From: Prolixibacteraceae bacterium
GTDB lineage: Bacteria; Bacteroidota; Bacteroidia; Bacteroidales; Prolixibacteraceae
Length of the DNA: 22,427 nt
Assembly: GCA_016930735.1 (NCBI GenBank)
Contig: JAFGGF010000294.1
Span: 1-22,427, forward strand
Reading direction: 5' to 3'
Positions 7,410 to 14,287 of the stretch are shown here, in pieces. The notes beneath the pieces are model-generated. The model saw nothing but the letters and a program-made list of their open reading frames with translations. It was not told the origin of the DNA and searched no databases. The position numbers and the translations under genes are program-made. Every line of letters begins with the position of its first letter. Within the stretch, counting starts at the first letter, position 1.

Positions 7410-7429
7410 TCTGATCCAGTATATTAAAT
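7410..7429 (-). promoter_or_regulatory. Copy 1 of a 20-bp motif shared inside the NifX/ATPase cluster
   Basis: Plus-strand TCTGATCCAGTATATTAAAT lies 21 bp upstream of the DUF5320 start codon. It matches 17 of 20 positions with the copy at 7810-7829. This copy is a poorer dyad (four of six arm positions pair). It could be an operator or a promoter core: the reverse strand reads TAATATACTG, reminiscent of a -10 element. Confidence 0.45.
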
Positions 7430-7438
7430 GCTATATAT

Positions 7439-7753
7439 TTATCCTAATTTTTCAATTAATTCCTTTATGCTGATATTTGTTTCATTCGGGATAACCATTT
7501 GAATATTCATTCGTTCTAGCAGGCTTTTTGCTTTTGGCCCAAAATCACCCGAAATGATTTGAGTAGCACCGATATCAGCCATTAATTCTGCAGCTTTCGT
7601 GCCTGCACCACTATTTGCTTCTGAATAATCATTTTTAATAAATTCTGTTTTTTTCGAACCATGGTTGTAAATACAATACCAGGCAGCCCTGCCAAACCGC
7701 AGGTCAAATGCTGAGTCCAATTGGTTTCCTGTTGATGTAATAATCGTTTTCAT
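7439..7753 (-). CDS. NifX/ORP-fold protein, short paralog; first gene of the cluster
   Basis: 104 residues. Strand-loop opening MKTIITSTGNQLDSAFDLRFGRAAWYCIYN carries the family's D-x-R-F-G-R-A loop, where the commoner form is HFG. It is followed by the SGAGTKAAELMADIGATQIISGDFGPKA segment, which corresponds to the glycine-rich GKG...GAT..I.G.FGPKA signature of small NifX/ORP relatives. One cysteine (C27). It lacks the His/Cys tail of the second paralog. As the promoter-proximal gene it should be the most abundantly expressed member. It may form a hetero-oligomer with the other NifX-fold proteins, or act as carrier or chaperone for a metal-sulfide cluster. No catalytic role is expected. The 50-bp gap to the DUF5320 gene contains motif copy 1. 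Confidence 0.8.
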   Translation of the reverse strand: MKTIITSTGNQLDSAFDLRFGRAAWYCIYNHGSKKTEFIKNDYSEANSGAGTKAAELMADIGATQIISGDFGPKAKSLLERMNIQMVIPNETNISIKELIEKLG

Positions 7754-7809
7754 TAGTTTTCTGAAAAATTTATTGATGTTTTGTCTTTTGTTATAAGAAT
7801 TAAAGTGCC

Positions 7810-7829
7810 TCTAATTCAGTATATTAGAT
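7810..7829 (-). promoter_or_regulatory. Copy 2 of the 20-bp motif, dyad TCTAAT-N7-ATTAGA
   Basis: Plus-strand TCTAATTCAGTATATTAGAT lies 56 bp upstream of the first NifX-like start. It contains a perfect 6-bp inverted repeat (TCTAAT at 7810-7815 and ATTAGA at 7823-7828) and shares 17 of 20 bases with the copy at 7410-7429. Dyad symmetry and repetition suggest a binding site for a dimeric regulator, but the DNA is AT-rich and the binding protein is unknown. Confidence 0.45.
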
Positions 7830-7873
7830 TTTAAAATGAATGATTTTAAATAACATATGTTCAAAATAATAAG

Positions 7874-7881
7874 CAAATATA
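7874..7881 (-). promoter_or_regulatory. Bacteroidota -7 element (TATATTTG) for the NifX/ATPase cluster
   Basis: On the minus strand TATATTTG followed by C matches the Bacteroidota primary-sigma consensus TAnnTTTGC. Transcription would begin near 7866-7868, leaving a leader of about 113 nt that includes the dyad motif. No clear TTTG -33 box is seen at the usual spacing, so an activator may be required or the match may be chance. Confidence 0.4.
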
Positions 7882-8021
7882 CAAAGTTTTTTAAAAACAG
7901 GTATCTGTAAATGAAAATATTTTAATGCTTTGAATGGCTTATAATGATTTAAGTTTAGGAAAAGAGGTTTGGATGTTTACATTTTTATCTGATATTTAAG
8001 TATATGCCGGGGAATATGAAA

Positions 8022-8062
8022 AAAAATCCAAAGGTTAAATTTTATACAACCTTTGGATTTTT
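8022..8062 (-). terminator. Rho-independent terminator after the GH51 gene
   Basis: Arms AAAAATCCAAAGGTT (8022-8036) and AACCTTTGGATTTTT (8048-8062) form a perfect 15-bp stem with an 11-nt loop, flanked by A/T runs so that either strand gives a stem plus U-run. It lies 16 bp beyond the GH51 stop and ends minus-strand transcription, insulating the downstream cluster promoter. Confidence 0.9.
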
Positions 8063-8078
8063 GTTTGGATATTTCTTA

Positions 8079-9632
8079 TTATTTCACTTCAAGCATTAAT
8101 ATTGATTTTGCAGGAATTTCAAATAAAAGGGTTCCTTTATTTACAGATGCTTTTTTAAATTCCTTTGTTATGACTTTTTCATTTTCACCAAAGTCATTAA
8201 AATCATTCATATTTTCTGCGGTAAGGATTTCACCATAGCTAAAATTCAAATCATCACCCACCGGGATTTCAATTTGATGTGAATTTAACGGATCGAAATT
8301 TGCCAAAGTGAAATGAACTTCCCCTTTCTCATTCTTGGAGGCTGAAATATTTATTGCAGGTACAGATTCTCCTTCAAATTTATATTCCGGGCTTTCAAAT
8401 TCTGTAGGTATAAGGATTGCATCCTGATGTAACTTATACATTTTAAAAACATAATAGGTAGGTGTTTTTACAATTTCTTCATCATTAGTAAGAATCATAG
8501 CCTGAAGGACATTTATAGTTTGGGCAATATTGGCCATTTTTATCCAATCACAATGGTTGTTGAAAATATTCAGCGAAAGTGCCGCAACCATAGCATCGCG
8601 CAATGTATTTTGCTGGTAAAGGAAACCGTTTTTTGACCCGGGTTCCTGGTCGTGCCAGCAACCCCATTCATCAACAGCAATATCGATTTTTTGGCGTGGT
8701 GAATATTTTTTGAAAATTTCTATATTTTTTTCAATCTCATCTTCAATTCCCAAAGCTTTATGAATAGTCACAATCCATTCTTTTTCACTAAAATCGGTAG
8801 CCGAACCTTTTTTTGCCCATCCACCGGGGACAGTATAATAATGCATTGATATAGCATTAAACATATTCATTTTCCGGTTTTCAGATGCCAGTTTTAATAA
8901 TTTTTCAGTCCAGCCTGGATCTGAGCCGCCCGGGCCGACAATAATTTTATACAGACTTTTATCGGGGTAACTCCTGAGAAATGTTGAATAGCGAACCATG
9001 TTATTGAAATAATCTTCTGCGCTCATATTACCTCCGCAGCCCCAGCTTTCGTTCCCGATATTCCAGTATTTTACATACCAGGGATCAGGATGCCCGTTTT
9101 TTTCCCTTAATAATGTCATTGGGCTTTTTATATCTGCATTCACATATTCAACCCATTCCGACATTTCCCTGACTGTTCCGCTTCCCATGTTTCCTGCAAA
9201 TATCGGTTCACAATCAAGTAATTCACATAATTCAAGAAATTCATGAGTGCCAAAACTGTTATCTTCACTTACCATTCCCCAATGGGTATTGATCATTGGA
9301 GGGCGTTCTGATTTGGGGCCAATACCGTCTTTCCAGTGGTATTCATCGGCAAAACATCCGCCGGGCCAGCGTAAACTTGGCATTCCAACTTCGATAAGTG
9401 CATCAGCAACATCGCTTCTGATTCCGTTAATGTTTGGGATAGGCGAGTCTTCGCCAACCCAGATTCCACCATAAATGCAATTCCCAAGATGTTCTGAAAA
9501 GTGGCCGTAAATGTGTTTGCTTATTTTTTGGCTTGAATGTTTATTATCCAAAGAAATTTTTACCTGGGCATTTAAAGAAATTCCGATTAATGTAAATAGA
9601 ACACTTAATAAAACGAGTCGTAAGTTTTTCAT
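8079..9632 (-). CDS. Secreted alpha-L-arabinofuranosidase, glycoside hydrolase family 51
   Basis: 517 residues with a signal peptide (MKNLRLVLLSVLFTLIGISLNAQ), so it acts in the periplasm or outside. The (beta/alpha)8 domain shows GH51 hallmarks: HIYGHFSEHLGNCIYGGIW (40-58), SLRWPGGCFADEYHWKDGIG, acid/base E195 in YWNIGNESWGCGG, and nucleophile E322 in IAVDEWGCW. A C-terminal beta-sandwich (about 400-517) completes the usual architecture and length. Expected reaction: retaining hydrolysis of terminal alpha-L-arabinofuranosyl units from arabinan, arabinoxylan or arabinogalactan; some GH51 members act on other furanosides or have endoglucanase activity. It has its own terminator and a candidate promoter (9696-9703). 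Upstream LysE gene is co-directional, 87 bp away. It pairs logically with the esterase at 11081 and the right-end sugar operon, but it is not in a SusC/SusD locus. Confidence 0.95.
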   Translation of the reverse strand: MKNLRLVLLSVLFTLIGISLNAQVKISLDNKHSSQKISKHIYGHFSEHLGNCIYGGIWVGEDSPIPNINGIRSDVADALIEVGMPSLRWPGGCFADEYHWKDGIGPKSERPPMINTHWGMVSEDNSFGTHEFLELCELLDCEPIFAGNMGSGTVREMSEWVEYVNADIKSPMTLLREKNGHPDPWYVKYWNIGNESWGCGGNMSAEDYFNNMVRYSTFLRSYPDKSLYKIIVGPGGSDPGWTEKLLKLASENRKMNMFNAISMHYYTVPGGWAKKGSATDFSEKEWIVTIHKALGIEDEIEKNIEIFKKYSPRQKIDIAVDEWGCWHDQEPGSKNGFLYQQNTLRDAMVAALSLNIFNNHCDWIKMANIAQTINVLQAMILTNDEEIVKTPTYYVFKMYKLHQDAILIPTEFESPEYKFEGESVPAINISASKNEKGEVHFTLANFDPLNSHQIEIPVGDDLNFSYGEILTAENMNDFNDFGENEKVITKEFKKASVNKGTLLFEIPAKSILMLEVK

Positions 9633-9695
9633 AGTTTAGGTTTTAGATGTTATTTTAAGTTAAATTGATTGATTCACTGATTATTTTTTCAAAAC

Positions 9696-9703
9696 CAAAT
9701 ATA
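9696..9703 (-). promoter_or_regulatory. Candidate -7 element (TATATTTG) for the GH51 gene
   Basis: A perfect TAnnTTTG match on the minus strand lies 64 bp from the GH51 start, predicting a leader of about 55-60 nt. No TTTG -33 box at the expected spacing. It supports GH51 being transcribed separately from the LysE gene. Confidence 0.4.
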
Positions 9704-9719
9704 TTATTTCTGCCGTAAT

Positions 9720-10358
9720 TTAAAATATTTTTCCTGTTACCAGAAAATAAACAGATGCAATTATAACGATCAAAATAATAACTACACCTGCAATTTTATT
9801 AAACCACCATAACAACCTGAGATTGAACCTGTGCCTGAAAATTCCAACAATATATACAAGTATGATCCACCATAAACTTCCTCCTGTAAAAACACCGGCA
9901 ATTATAAAAAAGGCTTCGTAAGGCCTTGAAATATGAAGTACTACTTTGGAGCCGGTTAAAACCGCAAGAAAAATAAATACTGCACCAGGATTTGATATGG
10001 TAATAAGGAATGTGAAAAGAAAATCCTGAAAATAGTTACTCCCTTTTTTTCTGTATTTTCTGACCTCACTAACCGGGTTTTTCCTGAAGACATGCACTCC
10101 AAGCAATAAAAGGATCACAGCACCCAAGACCTGAAAAAATAATTCATGGCTTCGGATAAAATTTAAAATATAAGTAAGGCTGAAACCTGCTATTACTGCA
10201 TAGATAGCATCGGCAAGCGAAACCCCGAAACCGGAAATAATTCCCGCCAATCTGTTTTTGTTAACTGTTTTCTGAATTATATACAAACCAATAGGCCCAA
10301 GTGGAATGGAAACCATCATCCCAATTATCAATCCTTTAAAAAACAGTTGTCCAAACAT
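9720..10358 (-). CDS. LysE-family amino-acid/metabolite exporter
   Basis: 212 residues, about six hydrophobic helices, the standard size for LysE/RhtB translocators. The N-terminal signature GLIIGMMVSIPLGPIGLYIIQKTV (9-32) contains the conserved P-x-G-P of TM1. FGVSLADAIYAVIAGFSL (TM2) and TISNPGAVFIFLAVLTG (TM4) are also typical. The family exports amino acids or related small molecules with the proton gradient from the inner membrane; substrate here is unknown. It diverges from the CarD/tudor-like protein gene at 10462 with about 100 bp between. There is no obvious functional link to GH51 downstream; they may be separately transcribed. Confidence 0.88.
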   Translation of the reverse strand: MFGQLFFKGLIIGMMVSIPLGPIGLYIIQKTVNKNRLAGIISGFGVSLADAIYAVIAGFSLTYILNFIRSHELFFQVLGAVILLLLGVHVFRKNPVSEVRKYRKKGSNYFQDFLFTFLITISNPGAVFIFLAVLTGSKVVLHISRPYEAFFIIAGVFTGGSLWWIILVYIVGIFRHRFNLRLLWWFNKIAGVVIILIVIIASVYFLVTGKIF

Positions 10359-10362
10359 GTTG

Positions 10363-10370
10363 CAAAAATA
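10363..10370 (-). promoter_or_regulatory. Candidate -7 element (TATTTTTG) just before the LysE start
   Basis: A perfect TAnnTTTGC match on the minus strand ends 5 bp from the LysE start codon. If used, the transcript would begin at or within a few bases of the ATG, making it leaderless. The AT-rich setting makes chance likely. Confidence 0.25.
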
Positions 10371-10461
10371 GTTTTTTAGTGATCGAATTCTTTTTTTTGT
10401 ATTATTATTTTGAAAAACTGTCCTAATTTTACAGGCTTTTCATTAAACAGAAATTAAAATT

Positions 10462-10992
10462 ATGGAAGAATTAATAGTTGGAACAAGAGTTGACCACCCC
10501 AGGTATGGTGAAGGAATTGTTAGTAAAAACAACCTTACAGCTTATGAAATTTTCTTTGAAAGAGGTGGAAAGATAGAGATTACAAAACGAAATACCGACC
10601 TGACAGTTTTGGAGCCTGCTACCGGTGAGGCTCCCCGAAAAGGAATCAATCTAAGGGAGTTGGAAGAAGTAATGATTTATATTCTTGACAAGTACCAGGG
10701 CATTTTGCCAAAAATTGAACTGGGGGACAAATGGGTTGGAGGAACACTTGAGATCAAACCGGCAAATCCGGAATTAAAACCCAAGGAAATACCAATCGAT
10801 GTATTTTTTCATAAAATAGTAATGGTCAGGGACCGCTTACGGGTATTGGAACAAAATATTAACAGCAGCACTCTGTCAGATGAAGAAAAAGTAAATCTTC
10901 AGCAATATATAACCAGGATTTATGGTTCGTTAACTACCTTTAATGTACTTTTTGCAAATAAAGAAGATTATTTTATAGGAATGAAATCATAA
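10462..10992 (+). CDS. Conserved protein with CarD/tudor-like N-terminal domain
   Basis: 176 residues, soluble, no signal peptide. Residues 6-40 (VGTRVDHPRYGEGIVSKNNLTAYEIFFERGGKIEI) match the V-x-H-x-x-[FY]-G-x-G-x-V pattern of small beta-barrels found at the N-terminus of CarD/TRCF-type RNA-polymerase-interacting proteins and the C-terminus of UvrD/PcrA-like helicases. The middle (about 55-130) is mixed, and a helical C-terminal part (RDRLRVLEQNINSSTLSDEEKVNLQQYITRIYGSLTTFNVLF) looks able to form a helical hairpin. The remaining two-thirds resembles no characterised domain known to me. Possible role: nucleic-acid or polymerase-associated factor. This is inferred only from the barrel motif. 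A near -7 match (TTATTTTG, 10405-10412) sits 50 bp upstream. Confidence 0.6.
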   Translation: MEELIVGTRVDHPRYGEGIVSKNNLTAYEIFFERGGKIEITKRNTDLTVLEPATGEAPRKGINLRELEEVMIYILDKYQGILPKIELGDKWVGGTLEIKPANPELKPKEIPIDVFFHKIVMVRDRLRVLEQNINSSTLSDEEKVNLQQYITRIYGSLTTFNVLFANKEDYFIGMKS

Positions 10993-11010
10993 ATAAATCA
11001 TGAAATGAGC

Positions 11011-11050
11011 CCCGACATTAGTCGGGACGAATTCTCCCGAATGCTCGGGA
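11011..11050. repeat. Tandem alternating inverted repeats (CCCGA/TCGGG twice)
   Basis: Two GC-rich hairpins lie side by side: CCCGAC-ATTA-GTCGGG (11011-11026) and TCCCGA-ATGC-TCGGGA (11035-11050). The inner arms TCGGGA (11022-11027) and TCCCGA (11035-11040) can also pair, so the four arms allow alternative folds. They lie after the stop of the 176-residue protein gene and 30 bp before the esterase start. No T-run follows, so they are not standard terminators. Dispersed intergenic repeats of this style are plausible in this group. Confidence 0.7.
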
Positions 11051-11080
11051 TTACCTTAATCAATAAACAATTTTAAACAC

Positions 11081-11980
11081 ATGAAAAAATCCATTGTTTC
11101 CGTTCTTGTTACTTTTACATTTTTTGTTTCATATTCACAGGATTTCTCACTAAAAGTCTGGCCGGACGGGCCCCAAAACAGTAATGGGTTGGAGCGCCCT
11201 GAAGAAAAATATGAGGGAGTCAGGGTCCGTTATGTTTCAGAAGCTGAAATGTACGTTTACCTGCCTGAGAAATCAATAAATACCGAAGCTGCAGTTTTAA
11301 TTTGCCCGGGTGGAGGATATGTTATTGAGGCAATGGACCATGAAGGATATGATATAGCAGAATGGTTAAAGGGAAAAGGGATTGCAGGGATCGTTCTCAA
11401 ATACCGCCTGCCTTATGGCCATGACAGTGTTCCCTCATCGGATGCTAGGCAGGCAATGAGGTTGATCAGGCAACATGCCAGTGAGTGGGGAATTAATCCT
11501 GAAAAAGTAGGCATTGCCGGCTCATCAGCCGGGGGGCACCTTGCATCTACCGTTGGTACCCGTTTCGATTATGGATTAAAAATTTCTGATAATCCGACGG
11601 AAAAGTATAGCTGCCGCCCCGATTTTATGCTCCTTTTATATCCGGTAATTTCATTTAAGGAAGATGTCGGGCACATGGGGTCGAGAATTAACCTGATAGG
11701 TGAAACAAATGATTGGAACAAGGCAAAAATGTATTCCAACGAATTATTTGTTACAAAGGAAACTCCACCGGCTTTTTTTGTTTTGGCCGATAACGATAAA
11801 TCTGTAATTCCGCTGAATTCAATCAGTTTTTACCTTGAAATGAAAAAGTACGGGATCCCGGCTGAAATGCATATTTTTCAGGAAGGAGGCCATGGATTCG
11901 GGATAAGGAAAAATAATATACCTGCTGATAATTGGCCTAACCTGTTTTACGACTGGCTTAAAGCCATTAAGATAATTTAA
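11081..11980 (+). CDS. Secreted alpha/beta-hydrolase esterase (acetyl-xylan-esterase-like)
   Basis: 299 residues, with an N-terminal signal peptide ending near residue 19 (VSYSQ). Alpha/beta-hydrolase features in order: oxyanion-hole CPGGGY (75-80), nucleophile elbow G147-S-S149-A-G, acid D237 or D239 in LADNDKSVIP, and histidine H271 in EGGHGFG. The HGGGY-like motif and IRQHASEWGINPEKVGIAGSSAGGH segment match the esterase/lipase family of Bacteroidota often encoded near xylanases and arabinofuranosidases, where they remove acetyl or other acyl groups from glycans. Export agrees with such a role. The Nudix gene starts 2 bp after its stop, so the two are probably co-transcribed, although their functions seem unrelated. 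Exact acyl substrate is unknown. Confidence 0.85.
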   Translation: MKKSIVSVLVTFTFFVSYSQDFSLKVWPDGPQNSNGLERPEEKYEGVRVRYVSEAEMYVYLPEKSINTEAAVLICPGGGYVIEAMDHEGYDIAEWLKGKGIAGIVLKYRLPYGHDSVPSSDARQAMRLIRQHASEWGINPEKVGIAGSSAGGHLASTVGTRFDYGLKISDNPTEKYSCRPDFMLLLYPVISFKEDVGHMGSRINLIGETNDWNKAKMYSNELFVTKETPPAFFVLADNDKSVIPLNSISFYLEMKKYGIPAEMHIFQEGGHGFGIRKNNIPADNWPNLFYDWLKAIKII

Positions 11981-11982
11981 GG

Positions 11983-12540
11983 ATGCCCGGCACTCAACCC
12001 ATAAAAGTTTTAAAGTTCTGTCCAAGGTGTGGATCAGGAGACTTTCCTACAGAATCTGAACGGTCTTTTAAATGTGGGGAATGCGGCTTTCATTTTTTTA
12101 TTAATTCTTCCACGGCAGTTGCTGCATTAATATTTAATATTAAGGGTGAATTGCTTTTTACGCGTCGTGCAATCGAACCTCATTTGGGGAAACTTGACCT
12201 TCCGGGAGGTTTTGTCGATCCGGGAGAATCAGCAGAGGAAGCTCTTATAAGAGAATTAAAAGAAGAGCTTGGTATTAAAGTCGAAGATTTAAATTATTTT
12301 GCTTCTGCTCCAAACGAATATATTTATTCCGGTTTTTCAGTTTACACGCTCGACCTGGCTTTTTTTGCTGAAATCGAATCACTTGATGGATTAAAACCGA
12401 TGGATGATATTTCAGGATATGAATTTATAAAACCTGAAAATGTTGATTTTCTGGAATTGCCGGCAAAATCGATGCAATATTTCGTGAAAGAATTAATTAA
12501 AAGTAATGACAGAAATAAAAACACGGATAAACCGGCTTAG
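11983..12540 (+). CDS. Zinc-ribbon Nudix hydrolase
   Basis: 185 residues, cytoplasmic. The N-terminal zinc ribbon has C13-x2-C16 and C31-x2-C34 (CPRCG, CGECG). The Nudix box fits fully: G76-x5-E82-x7-R90-E91-L92-x-E94-E95-x-G97-I98. The layout zinc ribbon plus Nudix is like NudC-type NADH pyrophosphatases but lacks their large N-terminal domain and the SQPWPFPxS motif, so NAD(H) or capped-RNA specificity is not supported. Nucleoside diphosphate-X hydrolysis is the general expectation. The start is 2 bp after the esterase stop, and the 3' end overlaps the aminopeptidase gene by 35 bp, implying coupled translation. C-terminal tail after about residue 165 (VKELIKSNDRNKNTDKPA) is charged and probably disordered. 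Confidence 0.9.
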   Translation: MPGTQPIKVLKFCPRCGSGDFPTESERSFKCGECGFHFFINSSTAVAALIFNIKGELLFTRRAIEPHLGKLDLPGGFVDPGESAEEALIRELKEELGIKVEDLNYFASAPNEYIYSGFSVYTLDLAFFAEIESLDGLKPMDDISGYEFIKPENVDFLELPAKSMQYFVKELIKSNDRNKNTDKPA

Positions 12541-14287
12541 GGAAGTTCTAAAACAAAAAGGACTTGATGCATACTACATTTCAGGGACCGACCCGCATGT
12601 TAGCGAGTATTTACCTGCAAGATGGAAAACACGGGAGTTTATTTCCGGATTTACCGGTTCTTTCGGAGAAGTTGTAATAACTCAGGAAGAAGCTTTTTTG
12701 TGGACCGATACCAGGTATTTTCTTCAGGCTGAGGATCAGCTAAAAGGTTCAGGTATTAAAATGCAAAAATTAAGGGTACCTGAGGCAATTCCTGTTGATG
12801 AGTGGCTGGCAGCTAATCTTAATCCGGGACAGAAAGTTGGAATCAATCCTGAATGTTTGCCTTATAACACTTATAAAGCGCTCGTAAAAAGGTTGGAAGA
12901 TAAGTCGGTTAAAATTATTCTTTGCAACGATTTGTTAGATATTATCTGGGAAAACCGCCCTTTAATTCCGGAAGAAAAGGTTTTTGAACTGGATCTGAAG
13001 TATGCCGGCCGTAGCCGGAATGAAAAGTTTTCGGATATTTCTGAAAAATTGAAATTGCACGGAGCAGATTTTCAGGTTATTACTGCATTGGATGACCTGG
13101 CCTGGACATTTAACCTCAGAGGAAGCGATGTAAATTACAATCCGGTTTTTGTTGGTTTTGGCCTGGTGGGAGAAGAAAGCAAAATTTTATTTATTAATCA
13201 AGAGAAATTACCGATAGAGATTAAGGAAAAGCTTGTTGATGAGGGTGTTGATATAAAACCATATTCTGATTTTTACAGTTTTTTAAAAGATATTTCAGCA
13301 AAGAGAGTCCTTATTGATCCGGTATCAACAAACCTGGCAATAGTAAATTCTTTAGCAGTTAATAATGAAATTATTGAAAGTTCATCTATACCCGGCTTAT
13401 TAAAGGCACTGAAAAACGAAACCGAATTAAACGGATTCAGGTCGGCTATGAAAAAAGATGGGGTAGCTTTGGTTAAATTTCTTTTCTGGTTACAAAATAA
13501 CATTGGGGAAATTGCTTTAACAGAATATGATATTGGAAGAAAACTTGCTGAATTCAGGGCTGAAAATGAAGGTTTTCGGGGCGAAAGTTTTACACCGATT
13601 GTTGGTTATCGCGACCACGGTGCCATTGTCCACTTAAGTGTGGGAAAAGAAAATGCCAATACACTGGAGCCGGAGGGGATTCTTTTATTTGATTCAGGAG
13701 GGCATTACCGGGAGGGTACAACAGATATAACCCGTACCGTTGCTTTAGGTCCTGTAACGAAACAACAGAAGACTGATTTTACAATTGTACTAAAGGGCAT
13801 GATATCCCTGACACAGGCTATCTTCCCGGAAGGTACAAAAGGAATTCATCTTGACATTCTTGCCCGCAAACCACTTTGGGAAAACGGGATGAATTATGGC
13901 CATGGTACAGGGCACGGAGTAGGGCACTACCTTGCTGTTCACGAGGGTCCTATGGCTATCCGGCAGGAATATAATCCAAACTCAATAGTACCGGGAATGG
14001 TGATGTCAAATGAACCTGCTTTTTACCGCAAAGGAGAATATGGATTAAGAACCGAAAACATGATTGCCTGCGTTAATAAAGGGGAATCGGAGTACGGGCA
14101 GTTTTATGGTTTTGAAACATTGTCGTTATGCCCCATTGATATCCAGTTAATTGAATCCGGATTACTGGATGAAAAGGAAATCAGTTGGTTAAATAATTAC
14201 CATAAAAAAGTAAGGCAGGAATTAAGCCCGCTACTTGATGAAAAACACTGCAGGTTTTTGGAAAAGATTACCCCAGAGGTAATGTAA
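12506..14287 (+). CDS. Xaa-Pro aminopeptidase (aminopeptidase P family, M24B, long form)
   Basis: 593 residues, close to the roughly 600-residue three-domain form (two creatinase-like N-terminal domains plus pita-bread catalytic domain). The start is right for the family: MTEIKTRINRLREVLKQKGLDAYYISGTDPHVSEY aligns with usual openings. Dimetal ligands visible: D396 (LLFDSGG), D407 (TTDITR), H470 (GHGTGHGVGH), E503 (SNEPAF) and E517 (LRTENM). Function: removal of the N-terminal residue from peptides with proline second, in the cytoplasm, with Mn or similar metal. It overlaps the Nudix gene by 35 bp in another frame and the convergent histidine kinase by 20 bp at the 3' end. Together with the oligopeptidase B-like protein at 16505 it suggests peptide catabolism nearby. 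Confidence 0.95.
   Translation: MTEIKTRINRLREVLKQKGLDAYYISGTDPHVSEYLPARWKTREFISGFTGSFGEVVITQEEAFLWTDTRYFLQAEDQLKGSGIKMQKLRVPEAIPVDEWLAANLNPGQKVGINPECLPYNTYKALVKRLEDKSVKIILCNDLLDIIWENRPLIPEEKVFELDLKYAGRSRNEKFSDISEKLKLHGADFQVITALDDLAWTFNLRGSDVNYNPVFVGFGLVGEESKILFINQEKLPIEIKEKLVDEGVDIKPYSDFYSFLKDISAKRVLIDPVSTNLAIVNSLAVNNEIIESSSIPGLLKALKNETELNGFRSAMKKDGVALVKFLFWLQNNIGEIALTEYDIGRKLAEFRAENEGFRGESFTPIVGYRDHGAIVHLSVGKENANTLEPEGILLFDSGGHYREGTTDITRTVALGPVTKQQKTDFTIVLKGMISLTQAIFPEGTKGIHLDILARKPLWENGMNYGHGTGHGVGHYLAVHEGPMAIRQEYNPNSIVPGMVMSNEPAFYRKGEYGLRTENMIACVNKGESEYGQFYGFETLSLCPIDIQLIESGLLDEKEISWLNNYHKKVRQELSPLLDEKHCRFLEKITPEVM

Larger units (their letters stand above)
7754..8021. other. Intergenic region upstream of the NifX/ferredoxin-ATPase cluster
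   Basis: This part of the 325-bp non-coding stretch 7754-8078 holds the presumed control region of the cluster. I see a -7 promoter match (7874-7881), the dyad motif at 7810-7829, and a short dyad ACAG-N4-CTGT at 7897-7908 close to where a -33/activator site would lie. No open frame of protein-like character and no RNA gene was recognised. The remaining stretch 8022-8078 holds the GH51 terminator. Confidence 0.5.

Noticed and set aside
4981..7753. Nitrogenase or nitrogenase-cofactor (nif) locus
   Set aside because: NifX-fold proteins and P-loop ATPases can suggest this, but no NifHDK, NifB radical-SAM or NifEN is present, and the ATPases contain inserted ferredoxin domains that NifH lacks.
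7796..7810. Possible sigma-54 promoter on the minus strand (AGGCAC-N5-TTCT) ahead of the NifX/ATPase cluster
   Set aside because: ORP operons in Desulfovibrio are sigma-54 dependent, so I looked for one. The -24 half (GGCAC) is good, but the near-essential GC at -12 is replaced by CT. Kept only as a weak lead.
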